Source: Clostridia bacterium
GTDB lineage: Bacteria; Bacillota; Clostridia; Christensenellales; Aristaeellaceae
Reading direction: 5' to 3'
Assembly: GCA_017534885.1 (NCBI GenBank)
Contig: JAFXVR010000013.1
Span: 1 to 64,000, forward strand
DNA length: 64,000 nt
The translations under genes were made by a program, and so were the position numbers. Of this stretch, positions 1 through 15,102 are shown in pieces. Under the pieces are notes generated by a model that saw only the letters and a program-made list of their open reading frames with translations, had not been told where the DNA came from and made no database searches. Each line of letters begins with the position of its first letter. The stretch's first letter is position 1.

Positions 1-23
1 CAGCCTGAGATTCCATACAGATG

Positions 24-142
24 GTAAGGGTGACAAAAGGGCGCTTCCAACCTTAGAGCCACGACTGGTTGTGGTGATTTCCGCTGTCTTCCACAACCAG
101 TCGTGGCTTGGTTCAGGAAAGCGCCCTTTTGACATCCGAATC
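24..142 (+). mobile_element. MITE-like element, copy 1
   Basis: This is a 119-bp copy of the hairpin-forming repeat also found at 14966, 28945, 37986 and 51250. Its ends are inverted (GTGACAAAAGGGCGC at the left and the complement GCGCCCTTTTGACATC at the right), and an inner inverted repeat (GCCACGACTGGTTGTGG and its complement) forms a second stem. The 7 bases on the left (ACAGATG) fit the A-N4-TG pattern of the other target sites, but the right flank (AAGGATA) does not match, so there is no intact target duplication. A second hairpin repeat begins directly at the right edge. Confidence 0.8.
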
Positions 143-166
143 AAGGATAAGGTCTTTTGGAAGAGG

Positions 167-210
167 AAAAAGGGGAAACCTTTTCTTCCAAGAAAAGGTT
201 TCCCCTTTTT
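167..210 (-). terminator. Long perfect hairpin after DUF6273 gene
   Basis: A 21-bp perfect inverted repeat with a 2-base loop (positions 167-187 and 190-210) starts 11 bases past the stop codon of the minus-strand gene that ends at 222. It belongs to a repeat family whose upstream arm reads like GTCTTTTGGAAGAGGA (compare 11937 and 14650). It probably ends transcription, although no separate T-run follows; the T residues lie within the stem. Confidence 0.55.
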
Positions 211-221
211 TCCCAAGAGCC

Positions 222-938
222 TCAAAACCCCGTATACTTCAGGTTCACCCAAATAGCCGGGCGGGCGCAGCCGTAGGGGACGCGGACGTAGTTCATGGAG
301 GTTTCGCCGACGACATTGACCATGGCGGCGCGCTGCTGATCCACGCCGGGGGAGCGGAGCCACCACCAGCCGGCGCGGTCATTGTTATAGACGCGGGCGC
401 CGCCGGCGAGGGCATACTTGGTGGGCCAGACCTTGCGGGTGTCCAGATCGCCGAAGTAGGTTTCCACCTCAGCGGCGCTGAGCAGGAAGACCCGGTCGCG
501 GGTGTTCTCGCCGCCCACGGACTTCCAGTCCGGCTTACATTGCTTCTGGCTGTTGTCGATGCGGGTGTTCAGGATGGCGCGGCGCTCCGGCTTGGTGAAG
601 GCCGCGTCCAGGAAGTCTTCGTTCAGCCAGACGCGCAGGGAGCACTCCGCCCAGGTCAGCTCGCCCGGAACCGTGTTGTAGGGGCGGTTGAGCAGCCCCC
701 ACACGCTCAGCAGCAGCGCGCGGCTGCCCTTCACGTCCAGCACCATCCACTCAATGTCCTCCGGGCCGTTGTCCAGGTTATTGTCCTGCTCAAAGCGCCC
801 GAAGAAGACCCGGTCGCCCACTGCCACGCGGGACGGGGATGTCGCGGCGGGTTCAGTGTCCGCTTCCTCACAGAGGACCGGCGCGGTCAGGGTCAGGAGG
901 AGAGAGAGGGCCAGAAGCAAAGCGGTCAGGCGGGTCAT
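222..938 (-). CDS. Secreted DUF6273-domain protein
   Basis: The 238-residue product opens with a signal peptide (short MTR, hydrophobic LTALLLALSLLLTL, cleavage near ALA/VLC-EE around residue 24). The rest matches the DUF6273 pattern: an early GDRVFFGRF segment, a central LLS..E.. segment, WWLRSPG near residue 197 and RPAIWV near the C terminus. These proteins are common in gut Clostridia, fold like formylglycine-generating/C-type-lectin-like domains, and have no established function. The start is supported by AAAGGA 9 bases upstream. It follows rpoC on the same strand with a 96-base gap that holds an 11-bp hairpin, so it may be read through from rpoBC. This is an unusual neighbour for rpoC. 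A Cys in the signal region is not in a canonical lipobox. Confidence 0.8.
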   Translation of the reverse strand: MTRLTALLLALSLLLTLTAPVLCEEADTEPAATSPSRVAVGDRVFFGRFEQDNNLDNGPEDIEWMVLDVKGSRALLLSVWGLLNRPYNTVPGELTWAECSLRVWLNEDFLDAAFTKPERRAILNTRIDNSQKQCKPDWKSVGGENTRDRVFLLSAAEVETYFGDLDTRKVWPTKYALAGGARVYNNDRAGWWWLRSPGVDQQRAAMVNVVGETSMNYVRVPYGCARPAIWVNLKYTGF

Positions 939-981
939 GGCGATCTGTCCTTTCAGGTTGAGATGGGGATGAATGACAGAG

Positions 982-1014
982 CCGCGCCTCAGACACAGCG
1001 GGCCTGAAGCGCGG
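982..1014 (-). terminator. Hairpin between rpoC and DUF6273 gene
   Basis: An 11-bp stem with one G-T pair (982-992 with 1004-1014) and an 11-base loop sits 20 bases after the rpoC stop. No T-run follows on the minus strand, so it may be a partial terminator or an RNA-processing site rather than a full stop. Confidence 0.4.
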
Positions 1015-1034
1015 CGATGATATGGCTGGGGGGA

Positions 1035-4637
<3,603 letters not shown>

Positions 4638-4730
4638 CAGGGTATACGCTCCCTTCATCACCGTTCCGGCAGGGGGTGGAGGACGGCGCCCGGGAAGGCG
4701 CGGGGCCTCCCGGGGATGCCCGGCTGGGGC

Positions 4731-8531
<3,801 letters not shown>

Positions 8532-8583
8532 GTAAGCAATCACCCCTTACGTCGTCCGCAGGCCTTGAGCCGGCGGGGGAAAC

Positions 8584-8626
8584 GTCTGTCTGAATCCATC
8601 ACCTTTCCGGGCGAACGCAGACAGAC
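8584..8626 (-). promoter_or_regulatory. Hairpin in rpoBC leader
   Basis: A 9-bp inverted repeat (GTCTGTCTG at 8584-8592 with CAGACAGAC at 8618-8626) lies in the roughly 124-base untranslated leader between the rpoB promoter and start codon. It could be a regulatory or stabilising structure; no ribosomal-protein binding site was recognised. Confidence 0.4.
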
Positions 8627-8661
8627 AAAAGCCGCATCACGCGATACTGATGCAATCATAG

Positions 8662-8690
8662 AGTATAGCACCCGCCGTATGTCAAGTCAA
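8662..8690 (-). promoter_or_regulatory. rpoBC promoter
   Basis: On the minus strand this reads TTGACT, 17 bases, TATACT, a near-consensus vegetative promoter. Transcription would start near 8655 and give a leader of about 124 bases before rpoB. Confidence 0.8.
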
Positions 8691-8806
8691 GCGTGTATGC
8701 GGCTGTTAATCGATGTACAATTGTTAATTTTCTGTAAACATTGGACGGGGTGATTCATCAGAGACCTTTCCGTCATGCCCCACAGGGCATATCACGTGCC
8801 GAAGGC

Positions 8807-8858
8807 GCATGAAATGGCTTCGCCATGAAATCTCGCTTCGCTCCATGAAATGGCTTCG
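8807..8858. repeat. Short direct repeats CATGAAAT...CTTCGC
   Basis: Three successive units beginning CATGAAAT and ending CTTCGC (16, 20 and 16 bases at 8807, 8823 and 8843); the outer two are identical. The units contain short self-complementary GGCGAAGCC-type segments. This is a non-coding repeat between the divergent rpoB and glycosyltransferase promoters; function unknown. Confidence 0.7.
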
Positions 8859-8913
8859 CCGTTTTACCTTCAACCCTCAACCTCCTCCCTTCAATCTACA
8901 GCCCCGTAACCAG

Positions 8914-8944
8914 GCTAACCGCTAACCGCTAACAGCTAAAAGCT
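8914..8944. repeat. Tandem 7-base repeat (GCTAACC type)
   Basis: Four consecutive heptamers GCTAACC, GCTAACC, GCTAACA, GCTAAAA followed by GCT. The same heptamer in the opposite orientation forms another array at 11794-11821. The array ends 5 bases before the -35 box of the glycosyltransferase promoter. Confidence 0.75.
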
Positions 8945-8948
8945 CCCC

Positions 8949-8977
8949 TTGCCACCTTCCCCGACAAGCGCTATAAT
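8949..8977 (+). promoter_or_regulatory. Promoter of glycosyltransferase gene
   Basis: TTGCCA, 17 bases, TATAAT. The -10 box ends 24 bases before the start codon at 9002, giving a leader of under 20 bases that includes GAGGAGGG. Confidence 0.8.
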
Positions 8978-9001
8978 AATGATACGAGAGGAGGGCTGAC
9001 G

Positions 9002-10018
9002 ATGAAGCTGCTTTCTGTGGCGATTCCCAGCTATAACGCGCAGGACTACGTGACCAAGGCGGTGGAATCCCTGCTGCCGGGGGGCGATGAGATTGAGATC
9101 CTGGTGGTGGACGACGGCTCGAAGGACAATACGCCGGCCATGGCGGACGAGCTGGAACGCCTTCACCCCGGATTGGTGCGGGCGGTGCACAAGGAAAATG
9201 GCGGCCACGGCGACGCGGTGATGGCCGGGCTCCGGGCGGCCACCGGGCTGTACTTCAAGGTGGTGGACGCCGACGACTGGGCTGACGCCGAGGCCCTGCC
9301 CCGGGTGATGGAGACCCTGCGGGGCTTTTCCGCGCCGGGGGGCACCATCGACATGCTCATCAGCAACTATATCTATGACAAGGTGGGCGCGACCCACAAG
9401 CATGTGGTGCACTACCGGGGCGCCCTGCCCCAGGGCCGGGTCTTCGGCTGGGATGAGGCGAAGCGCTTCCGCAAGGGCCAGTACATCCTGATGCACTCGG
9501 TGATCTACCGGCGGCAGCTCCTGCTGGACTGCGGACTGAACCTGCCCAAGCACACCTTCTACGTGGACGAGCTCTACGTGTACCAGCCCCTGCCCATGGT
9601 CAAGCGCATGTATTACCTGGACGCGGACTTCTACCATTACTTTATCGGCCGCGAGGATCAGTCCGTGCACGAGGACGTGATGATCCGCCGCATCGACCAG
9701 GCGCTGCTGGTGAACCGCACCTTAGTGGACGAGACCGACCTGAAGGCCCTGGAGCCCCCGCCCCTGAGGCGCTACGCCCTGAGCTACCTGGAGATCGTGA
9801 CCACGGTGTCCTCCGTGCTGCTGCTCAAGGCCGGCACTCCGGAACACCTGCAGAAAAAAGAAGCCCTCTGGGCCTACATCCGGAAGGAGAAGCCAGAGGT
9901 CTACCAGATCCTGCGCCATCGCCTGCTGGGCCGCCTGCTCCACCTGCCCGGAAGCTTCGGCCGCCGGGTGGCCGTGGCGGGATACCGGATCGCACAGAAG
10001 ATCTTTGGGTTTAACTGA
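9002..10018 (+). CDS. Glycosyltransferase family 2
   Basis: The 338-residue product is a GT-A-fold, inverting glycosyltransferase of family 2. The N-terminal catalytic domain shows LLSVAIPSYN at the start, VVDDGS at residues 35-40 (nucleotide sugar binding) and the metal-binding DAD at 89-91 within VVDADDW. No membrane segment is evident, so it probably acts at the inner face of the membrane. The C-terminal 120 residues are helical and family-specific. The start has GAGGAGGG 6-7 bases upstream and its own promoter. It stands alone, divergent from rpoB and convergent with the NimA-like gene, so the acceptor cannot be guessed; such enzymes usually build surface polysaccharide or teichoic-acid-like polymers. 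Confidence 0.9.
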   Translation: MKLLSVAIPSYNAQDYVTKAVESLLPGGDEIEILVVDDGSKDNTPAMADELERLHPGLVRAVHKENGGHGDAVMAGLRAATGLYFKVVDADDWADAEALPRVMETLRGFSAPGGTIDMLISNYIYDKVGATHKHVVHYRGALPQGRVFGWDEAKRFRKGQYILMHSVIYRRQLLLDCGLNLPKHTFYVDELYVYQPLPMVKRMYYLDADFYHYFIGREDQSVHEDVMIRRIDQALLVNRTLVDETDLKALEPPPLRRYALSYLEIVTTVSSVLLLKAGTPEHLQKKEALWAYIRKEKPEVYQILRHRLLGRLLHLPGSFGRRVAVAGYRIAQKIFGFN

Positions 10019-10059
10019 GGATTGGGTGATTCGGTCAGGTCGCCATATTCGATTTGCGG

Positions 10060-10083
10060 AAAAAGGTGCTACGCCGTCGCACC
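10060..10083 (-). terminator. Terminator of NimA-like gene
   Basis: On the minus strand GGTGC and GCACC form a stem closed by a short ACG/CGT helix, followed directly by TTTTT. It lies 54 bases past the stop of the gene ending at 10137. Confidence 0.65.
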
Positions 10084-10136
10084 AATTTGCGGATAGGTCA
10101 GATAGAACCTGCGGCTCAGCTTGAACAGGGTCTGAT

Positions 10137-10652
10137 TCAGCCCTTTCTGGTTGATCCGCTTTTTTCTTCCCCCACATTCCGTTTCCCCGTCACCCGTTCC
10201 AGCACGATCCGCCCCACATACAGGTGCTCCAGGCTGCGGCAGCCCGCGAGGTCGTAGTTCGGGTAGCCGTAATGCTCCGTCAGCAGCTTCAGACCGCGGA
10301 GGATTTCGACCGGGTCGGTCAGCAGCTCGCAGACGCCAAAGCCGATAACGCTCTCGTAGCGGGTGGTGATGCCGTGATCGGTGGGCTCGGTGCGGAGGAA
10401 GCGGTCCGCCTCCACGCAGACCCGGGGGTTCTGCCGGAGCAGATCCAGCTTCAGCCCCTCCCGGGCGCAGTGGAAATAGACCGTCGGATGGTCATCCCGC
10501 ATTTCCGCGCCGAAGGACACCGGCACCACATAGGGGTAAGTGTCCCCCTGAAAGGCGATGCGCACCGTGTCGCAGCGGTTCAGCATGGCGAAGATGTCCG
10601 CCAGATCGTCCACGGCGCGGTCCCGGCGGCGCATGGGTCTGATTTCAGGCAT
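10137..10652 (-). CDS. PPOX-family flavin-binding protein, NimA-like
   Basis: The 171-residue product starts at MPEIRPMRRRDRAV; a longer open frame upstream lies inside the preceding gene and is not used. The sequence fits the split-barrel, FMN-binding pyridoxamine 5'-phosphate oxidase superfamily, in the NimA-like branch: R..DRAV near the N terminus, YPYVVPVSFG near residue 40, VYFHCAREG near 60, and YESVIGFG near 105. Members are putative nitroreductases or flavin/heme-binding proteins; the true substrate is usually unknown. Its ATG overlaps the end of the ADP-ribosylglycohydrolase gene by 8 bases (ATGCCTGA), indicating translational coupling. A terminator follows at 10060-10083. Confidence 0.85.
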   Translation of the reverse strand: MPEIRPMRRRDRAVDDLADIFAMLNRCDTVRIAFQGDTYPYVVPVSFGAEMRDDHPTVYFHCAREGLKLDLLRQNPRVCVEADRFLRTEPTDHGITTRYESVIGFGVCELLTDPVEILRGLKLLTEHYGYPNYDLAGCRSLEHLYVGRIVLERVTGKRNVGEEKSGSTRKG

Positions 10653-11742
10653 GGCCGGCCTCCTTGATCCGGGCGATGCCCGCCAGCTGTTCCGCCGCCA
10701 CGTCGAGGGCCTCATGCACGTCCAGAGGCTCGATCCAGCGCGGAGGCAAGGCCTGTATGCCCAGCTTTGCGCCCAGCAGGTTGCCCGTGACCGCGCCGGT
10801 GGAATCACTGTCGCCCGAATGGTTGACCGCGGTGCGGAGGGCATCGGTCAGGCTGTCGGGATGCCGCGCCGCCGCGAAGAGGGCAATGGCCAGGGCGTCA
10901 TCGCCGCACCAGCCGCCGCTGCCGTGCCAGGCCGGGTCGAGGGCCGAGATGGCCGCCTCCTCAGCCTGATCGGTGTGCGCGCGGTCGAGGGCGTCGCGGA
11001 TCAGGCGCTCCAGCCGGTCCATGCCCTCGGCCCCGGGCCAGAGCTGCCTGGCCAGGCCGAGGCTCGCCAGGGCGGCTTCCTCAATGGTGGGCACATCCTG
11101 ATAGACCAGCCGGTAGATCATGTCGCTGAGCATGCCGGCGGAGATCCAGCCCATGGGATGGCCGTGGGTGATGGCCGCCGCCTGCGCGCCGAGGATCATC
11201 GCGGTTTCAGCGTCAGGCACATCATCGCCCGCAAAGCCCGCCGGGGCAAAGGCGCAGGGGGCTGTGCGCATGACGCCGCCGCAGCCCTTGGAGCTGTTGA
11301 TGGGCCTGTCGATGGTGCCGCGGTTGCCGGAACGCAGGGCGCCCAGGCAGGTATTGCCCGGGGCCTGCCACTTCCACAGCTCAGGGCGCAGGCTCAGCCA
11401 ATCGCCCCAGGTGCGATCGGGGTCAAAGGTGCCGATCTGGGTCTCCAGCCAGGCCAGGTAAGCCCAGTGCAGGGCGGACGCAGCGCTGGGCGGCGTCTTG
11501 TAGTCAAGGCTGTACAGCGCCCGGCCCGCGTGGTGGGTCATGCCCAGCACGGTGAAGAGGGTCATCTGCGTGTCATCGGAGACCTCCGCCAGACCCCCGG
11601 TCAGCGCGTACTCCTGAATGCCGCGCTCGCCATAGCGCTGCTGAATCTGCTGCCAGCTGAGGAACTCCACCGCATAGCCCAGCGCGTCGCCCGCTGCGCC
11701 GCCGAAAAGACAGCCCCGGATGGATTGACTGAGTGTTGGCAT
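10645..11742 (-). CDS. ADP-ribosylglycohydrolase family protein
   Basis: The 365-residue protein belongs to the DraG/ARH all-helical family, which removes ADP-ribose from proteins or small molecules using two metal ions. Metal-ligand motifs are visible: SDDTQMT at residues 55-61 and GDSDSTGAVTGNLLGA near 310. The N terminus IRGCLFGGAAGDALGYAVE is the classical GxxxGDAxG signature. AAAGGAGG sits 6 bases before the ATG. It is the first gene of a two-gene unit with the NimA-like protein. No ADP-ribosyltransferase is adjacent, although the DUF3990 protein encoded 17 kb away may be ART-like. Confidence 0.93.
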   Translation of the reverse strand: MPTLSQSIRGCLFGGAAGDALGYAVEFLSWQQIQQRYGERGIQEYALTGGLAEVSDDTQMTLFTVLGMTHHAGRALYSLDYKTPPSAASALHWAYLAWLETQIGTFDPDRTWGDWLSLRPELWKWQAPGNTCLGALRSGNRGTIDRPINSSKGCGGVMRTAPCAFAPAGFAGDDVPDAETAMILGAQAAAITHGHPMGWISAGMLSDMIYRLVYQDVPTIEEAALASLGLARQLWPGAEGMDRLERLIRDALDRAHTDQAEEAAISALDPAWHGSGGWCGDDALAIALFAAARHPDSLTDALRTAVNHSGDSDSTGAVTGNLLGAKLGIQALPPRWIEPLDVHEALDVAAEQLAGIARIKEAGHA

Positions 11743-11793
11743 GGATGCCTCCTTTGAAAGAAAGCGGCTGCGAAAGTGCAGCCGTCGAGAGCA

Positions 11794-11821
11794 GTTAGCT
11801 GTTAGCTATTAGCTGTAAGCT
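11794..11821. repeat. Tandem 7-base repeat (GTTAGCT type)
   Basis: Four heptamers GTTAGCT, GTTAGCT, ATTAGCT, GTAAGCT. This is the reverse-complement form of the array at 8914-8944. Together with an AT-rich purine stretch it fills part of the 287-base gap between the ADP-ribosylglycohydrolase and SPFH genes. Confidence 0.75.
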
Positions 11822-11960
11822 TGGTTTGGGATGCTGAAGGTTGGAGGTTGAAGGTAAATGGCTGAAATTGCAAGATTGTATTTCCCCGCCTCATCCATTC
11901 CGGATGGAAAAAGAAATATCCCCCATCGGTAAAAGTTCTTTGGAAGAGGATAGGGGGTTT

Positions 11961-12010
11961 GGGGGAAAGGGGAAAACCTTTCTTTCAAGAAAGGTTTTCC
12001 CCTTTCCCCC
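11961..12010 (-). terminator. Long perfect hairpin after SPFH gene
   Basis: A perfect 24-bp inverted repeat with a 2-base loop (11961-11984 and 11987-12010) begins 19 bases past the stop codon at 12030. Its outer flank TAAAAGTTCTTTGGAAGAGG is shared with 14650 and, degenerately, 150-166. It probably serves as the transcription end, but its perfect symmetry and recurrence suggest a mobile hairpin repeat. Confidence 0.6.
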
Positions 12011-12029
12011 AATTACACCCAATAACAGC

Positions 12030-13097
12030 TTACAGCTTCTGGCCGCAGTTGGCGCAGAACTTGGCGTCGGCGGCGACGGGGGTGCCGCAGGCGGGGCAGG
12101 CGGGGGCGGCGGAGAGCTTCTGGCCGCAATTGGCGCAGAACTTGGCGCCGGCGGCGACGGGGTTCCCGCAGGCGGGGCAGAAGGAGGCAGCGGCGGGGGC
12201 AGCGGGAGCGGCGGGGGTGGGCTGCTGATTGGCGCTCATGGCCTGGGCAAAGGCCTGGCCCATGGCGACGCCGGCGCCCATGCCGACGCCCGCACCGGCG
12301 AGGCCGCCGGGATTGCTGGCGCTCTCGCGGAGGGCTTCCGCGGCCTGGTACTGGGTATACTTGTTCAGGTCGCCGACCACGCCCATGGAGGTGCGGCGAT
12401 CCATGGCCTTCTCGACTTCCTCGGGCAGGGAGACGTTCTCGATGACAAAGCTGGTGAGCTGCACGCCAATGCCGGCCAGCTTGGGATTGATGGTCTGGAT
12501 GGCATAGGCTGCCAGCTCGTCATAGTTCGCCGCGATGTCCAGAGCGGGGATCTTGCTCTCGGCCACGGCGTCGGACAGGGAGGAGACCACCACGCGCTTG
12601 ATCTGGCCCTCGATATCGCTGACCTTGTACACGCTCGCGGTGCCGAAGACCTCCTTGAGCAGGGTTTCGGGGCTGGTGACGCGGAAGGCATAATTGCCGA
12701 AAGCGCGCATGCGGATCATGCCGAACTCGGCGTCGCGCATCATGACGGGATTGGTGGTGCCCCACTTGCAGTCCAGGAACTGGCGGGTGGAGATGAACCA
12801 CACGTCCGCCTTGAAGGGGCTGTTGAAGCCGAACTTCCAGCTCTTCAGCGCGGTCAGGATGGGCATGTTGGAGGTCTGCAGCTCATAGCGGCCGGGCTCG
12901 AAGATATCGGCCAGCTGGCCCTCGTTCACGAAGATCGCAACCTGGCTCTCGCGCACGGTCAGCTGCGCGCCCATCATGATTTCCTTGCCGTTCATGTCGT
13001 ACTTGTGTACGATGGTATCATTGGTCGGGTCGGTCCACTCGATCACGTCGATCAGCTGAGAGCGCACCACATTGCCGATGGTGTCAAAGATTCCCAT
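12030..13097 (-). CDS. SPFH-domain protein with C-terminal double zinc ribbon
   Basis: The 355-residue protein matches the stomatin/prohibitin-like family with C-terminal zinc ribbons (COG4260, sometimes called YdjI or virion-core-like). The N-terminal half (MGIFDTIGNVVRSQLIDVIEW through about residue 230) is the SPFH region; residues 255-300 are a Gly/Ala/Met-rich linker (GVGMGAGVAMGQA); residues 305-355 hold two near-identical zinc ribbons, CPACG...FCANCG repeated twice. No true N-terminal membrane helix is seen, as is usual in this subgroup. In other Bacillota these proteins assist membrane organisation or phage-shock-like stress responses. The receiver-like gene lies 70 bases upstream on the same strand, so the two probably form a unit starting at the promoter near 14057. 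Confidence 0.9.
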   Translation of the reverse strand: MGIFDTIGNVVRSQLIDVIEWTDPTNDTIVHKYDMNGKEIMMGAQLTVRESQVAIFVNEGQLADIFEPGRYELQTSNMPILTALKSWKFGFNSPFKADVWFISTRQFLDCKWGTTNPVMMRDAEFGMIRMRAFGNYAFRVTSPETLLKEVFGTASVYKVSDIEGQIKRVVVSSLSDAVAESKIPALDIAANYDELAAYAIQTINPKLAGIGVQLTSFVIENVSLPEEVEKAMDRRTSMGVVGDLNKYTQYQAAEALRESASNPGGLAGAGVGMGAGVAMGQAFAQAMSANQQPTPAAPAAPAAASFCPACGNPVAAGAKFCANCGQKLSAAPACPACGTPVAADAKFCANCGQKL

Positions 13098-13167
13098 AAT
13101 GTTTCCTCCTTAAGCAACGCTTGGTTTGCTGTGCTTGTGTTTTCTGCTGAAATCCCGCCCGGCCTTT

Positions 13168-13989
13168 TCAAGCCGTGGCTGTCTCCCCGTCCTGCAGGGT
13201 GGGGAGCTCAAGAATGCTGGGCAGGACGCACACGGCGTCTATGCGCATGTCAATGTTCAGGTATTCGTAGATGTGGCTGAGGTTGCCGCTGACATGGCTG
13301 GTGACCTCTTCCAGCATTTCGTCCGGGTCGCGGGGCTCGGTGCCCAGCAGCGGGCAGGCAACCGTGTAAATGTGCTCGTCGGGCAGGATGGAGGTCAGGA
13401 TGCGCATGCCGTTCAGCTCAGCGCCGAAGATATTGCGCATGGCGACCTCGAGGCCTTCCGCGCCGTGCTTCCAGTGGCTGGCGATGTACCCGTCGTCGTC
13501 CGGGACGGACAGGCGCACCGCCACGCAGGGCTGGTCCGGATCCATCTTGGAGCGCACCAGCAGCAGGCCGCGGCGGATGCGCTGCGGGTCGCGCTCGGCT
13601 CCGGACAGCATGCGGCGGAAGTAATTGTGCCGGATGATGGCCATCATCTCAGCCTCGTCATAGCGGTCGTTGGAATAGTCTGCGCGGGTGCGGGTCAGCA
13701 GCTGCTCCGTCTCCCTGGCATAGGCGCAAATCTCCTCCGGATTCGCTGTGGCGCGCATGATGGGCCGCAGGGGATAGCGCTCGTTGAGGAAGGTGATGAG
13801 CCGGTGCTCCTCCTCGGGCGGCAGCGCAAGCGCAATGGCGTCGGAGTGATGTGCTTTGAGATGCGCGATGGCGTCCTCCGGACTGGAGGCCTTCCGCACC
13901 ATGCGGAAACCCAGACCCTCCCAGTCCTGGATGCTGTCAAAGGCGCTTACCACTTCCGGCCTGTTTGTAACCAGCAGCAGTTTGTACAT
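13168..13989 (-). CDS. Degenerate receiver-domain protein, function unknown
   Basis: The 273-residue protein begins with a beta-alpha fold like a response-regulator receiver (MYKLLLVTNRPEVVSAF), but the acidic pair after the first strand is missing and the position of the phosphorylated Asp at the end of strand three reads DAIALALPP, with no Asp. So it is unlikely to be phosphorylated in the normal way. The remaining 150 residues, including RIRRGLLLVRSKMDPDQPCVAVRLSVPDD and a C-terminal region ending LPSILELPTLQDG, match nothing I recognise; no DNA-binding helix-turn-helix is obvious. It precedes the SPFH gene on the same strand and has its own promoter. A stress-sensing or scaffold role is only a guess. 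Confidence 0.65.
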   Translation of the reverse strand: MYKLLLVTNRPEVVSAFDSIQDWEGLGFRMVRKASSPEDAIAHLKAHHSDAIALALPPEEEHRLITFLNERYPLRPIMRATANPEEICAYARETEQLLTRTRADYSNDRYDEAEMMAIIRHNYFRRMLSGAERDPQRIRRGLLLVRSKMDPDQPCVAVRLSVPDDDGYIASHWKHGAEGLEVAMRNIFGAELNGMRILTSILPDEHIYTVACPLLGTEPRDPDEMLEEVTSHVSGNLSHIYEYLNIDMRIDAVCVLPSILELPTLQDGETATA

Positions 13990-14056
13990 CTGATTCCTCC
14001 GGTATTTCTGACGTCACGCCGGTGCTCCCCGGCTGGCCGCAAATTCAGCCGGTGAC

Positions 14057-14085
14057 ATTATACAGGATAATACCGAAAAATACAA
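14057..14085 (-). promoter_or_regulatory. Promoter of receiver-like/SPFH genes
   Basis: On the minus strand TTGTAT, 17 bases, TATAAT, with the -10 box 67 bases before the start codon at 13989. Confidence 0.65.
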
Positions 14086-14118
14086 ATGTTTTTTTCACCG
14101 TATTCCGGAACCCTTTCG

Positions 14119-14601
14119 TCATACGGGCTGAGGCGCTTCCGCCGCCGTGTTCTCGTTCACCAGTTTCTGCAGCTCCTGCATGAACGTGCCCAGATCGGTG
14201 AACTTCCGGTAGACCGCCGCAAACCTCACATAGGCCACGTCGTTCACGTTCTTCAGCTCGGCCATCACCATGTCGCCGATCCGCTGGCTCGAGATCTCCC
14301 CGTCGCCTGCTGAGTACGCCTGCTGCTCAACCCGGTCCGCCATCTCTTCCATCTGCTGCGCCGAGACCGGCAGCTTCTCACAGGCGTGCAGAATGCCCTG
14401 CCGCACCTTCGCCGAGGAGAACGGCTCCCGCCGCCCGTCCCGCTTCACCACCATCAGCGGCAGCTGCTCTATCTTCTCGTAGGTCGTGAACCGGCGCCCG
14501 CATTTCACACACTCGCGCCTCCGCCTGATCGCCGAACCCTCGTCCGTCGGCCTTGAGTCAATCACCTTCGATTCCAAACAGTTGCAGTACTGACAGCGCA
14601 T
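14119..14601 (-). CDS. nrdR: Transcriptional repressor NrdR
   Basis: The 160-residue protein is NrdR, the nucleotide-sensing repressor of ribonucleotide reductase genes. The zinc ribbon is complete (Cys 3, 6, 31, 34; MRCQYC and RECVKCGRRFTTYE), and residues about 49-139 form the ATP-cone domain (VVKRDGRREPFS..K through the helix near VNDVAYVRFAAVYRKF). Length is typical (150-160). AAAGGAG lies 8-9 bases before the ATG. It stands alone between two runs of repeats; no nrd genes are in the window. Confidence 0.97.
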   Translation of the reverse strand: MRCQYCNCLESKVIDSRPTDEGSAIRRRRECVKCGRRFTTYEKIEQLPLMVVKRDGRREPFSSAKVRQGILHACEKLPVSAQQMEEMADRVEQQAYSAGDGEISSQRIGDMVMAELKNVNDVAYVRFAAVYRKFTDLGTFMQELQKLVNENTAAEAPQPV

Positions 14602-14715
14602 ACATGCACTCCTTTCTTGGGGTACGTGAGCTTTCCCCCAGACACGTATCCTCTTTCCAAAGAACTCTTACCGATTGATTCAATTGTCTTCAATACCATA
14701 CAACATAAATCAAAG

Positions 14716-14894
14716 AGAGGGGCCGAAGGAGTCCAGAGGGCGCGAGTTTCGCGTGTCGCCAGTGGCGACCTTTAGAGCGAAACGAGCGTTGGATTCGGAA
14801 AGCCCTCTGGATTCCGAACGCCCGGAAATCCTGCCCTTTGGCTGGATTTCAGTGAGGAATTGGGTGATAACCCCTGCAGGCGCGAAACCCCTGC
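14716..14894 (+). repeat. Interspersed repeat family 2, copy A
   Basis: Shares with 20911-21034 and 38105-38220 the order GGGCGCGAG, then GTGTCGCCAGTGGCGACCTTTAGAGCG (in parts), GAGCGTT, AAAGCCC.CTGG, and a terminal GCGCGAAACCCCTG. The middle contains the short perfect palindrome GTCGCCAGTGGCGAC. This copy carries about 70 extra bases (roughly 14805-14870) before its right end compared with the other two. Confidence 0.75.
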
Positions 14895-14965
14895 GTTTGT
14901 CAAGCAATGATTCATGAGCATCGAATGCCCATTCTCCGAAAAAGAACAGGAGGATTGTAATGCTG

Positions 14966-15084
14966 TTGAGGGTGACAAAAGGGCGCTTCCGACCTTAGAG
15001 CCACGACTGGTTGTGGTAATTTCCGCTGCTTTCCACAACCAGTCGTGGCTTGGTTCAGGAAAGCGCCCTTTTGACATCCGAATC
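14966..15084 (+). mobile_element. MITE-like element, copy 2
   Basis: A 119-bp copy flanked by the perfect 7-base direct repeat AATGCTG (14959-14965 and 15085-15091). It sits 18 bases downstream of the xylB stop codon, in the 3' untranslated region of that minus-strand gene. Same terminal and internal inverted repeats as the other copies. Confidence 0.9.
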
Positions 15085-15102
15085 AATGCTGATGCGTAAC
15101 GG

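Larger units (their letters stand above)
14602..15102. other. Gene-free repeat-rich interval
   Basis: About 500 bases without a gene between nrdR and xylB. From left to right it holds a solo arm of the hairpin repeat (GGAAAGAGGATA-type, read on the minus strand near 14648-14675), a long copy of the second repeat family (14716-14894) and a 119-bp MITE-like copy (14966-15084). No confident promoter for nrdR was found here. Confidence 0.75.

Noticed and set aside
10652-10844. Longer start for the NimA-like gene
   Set aside because: The added 64 codons lie wholly inside the ADP-ribosylglycohydrolase gene in another frame and give Arg/Pro/Ser-rich nonsense.
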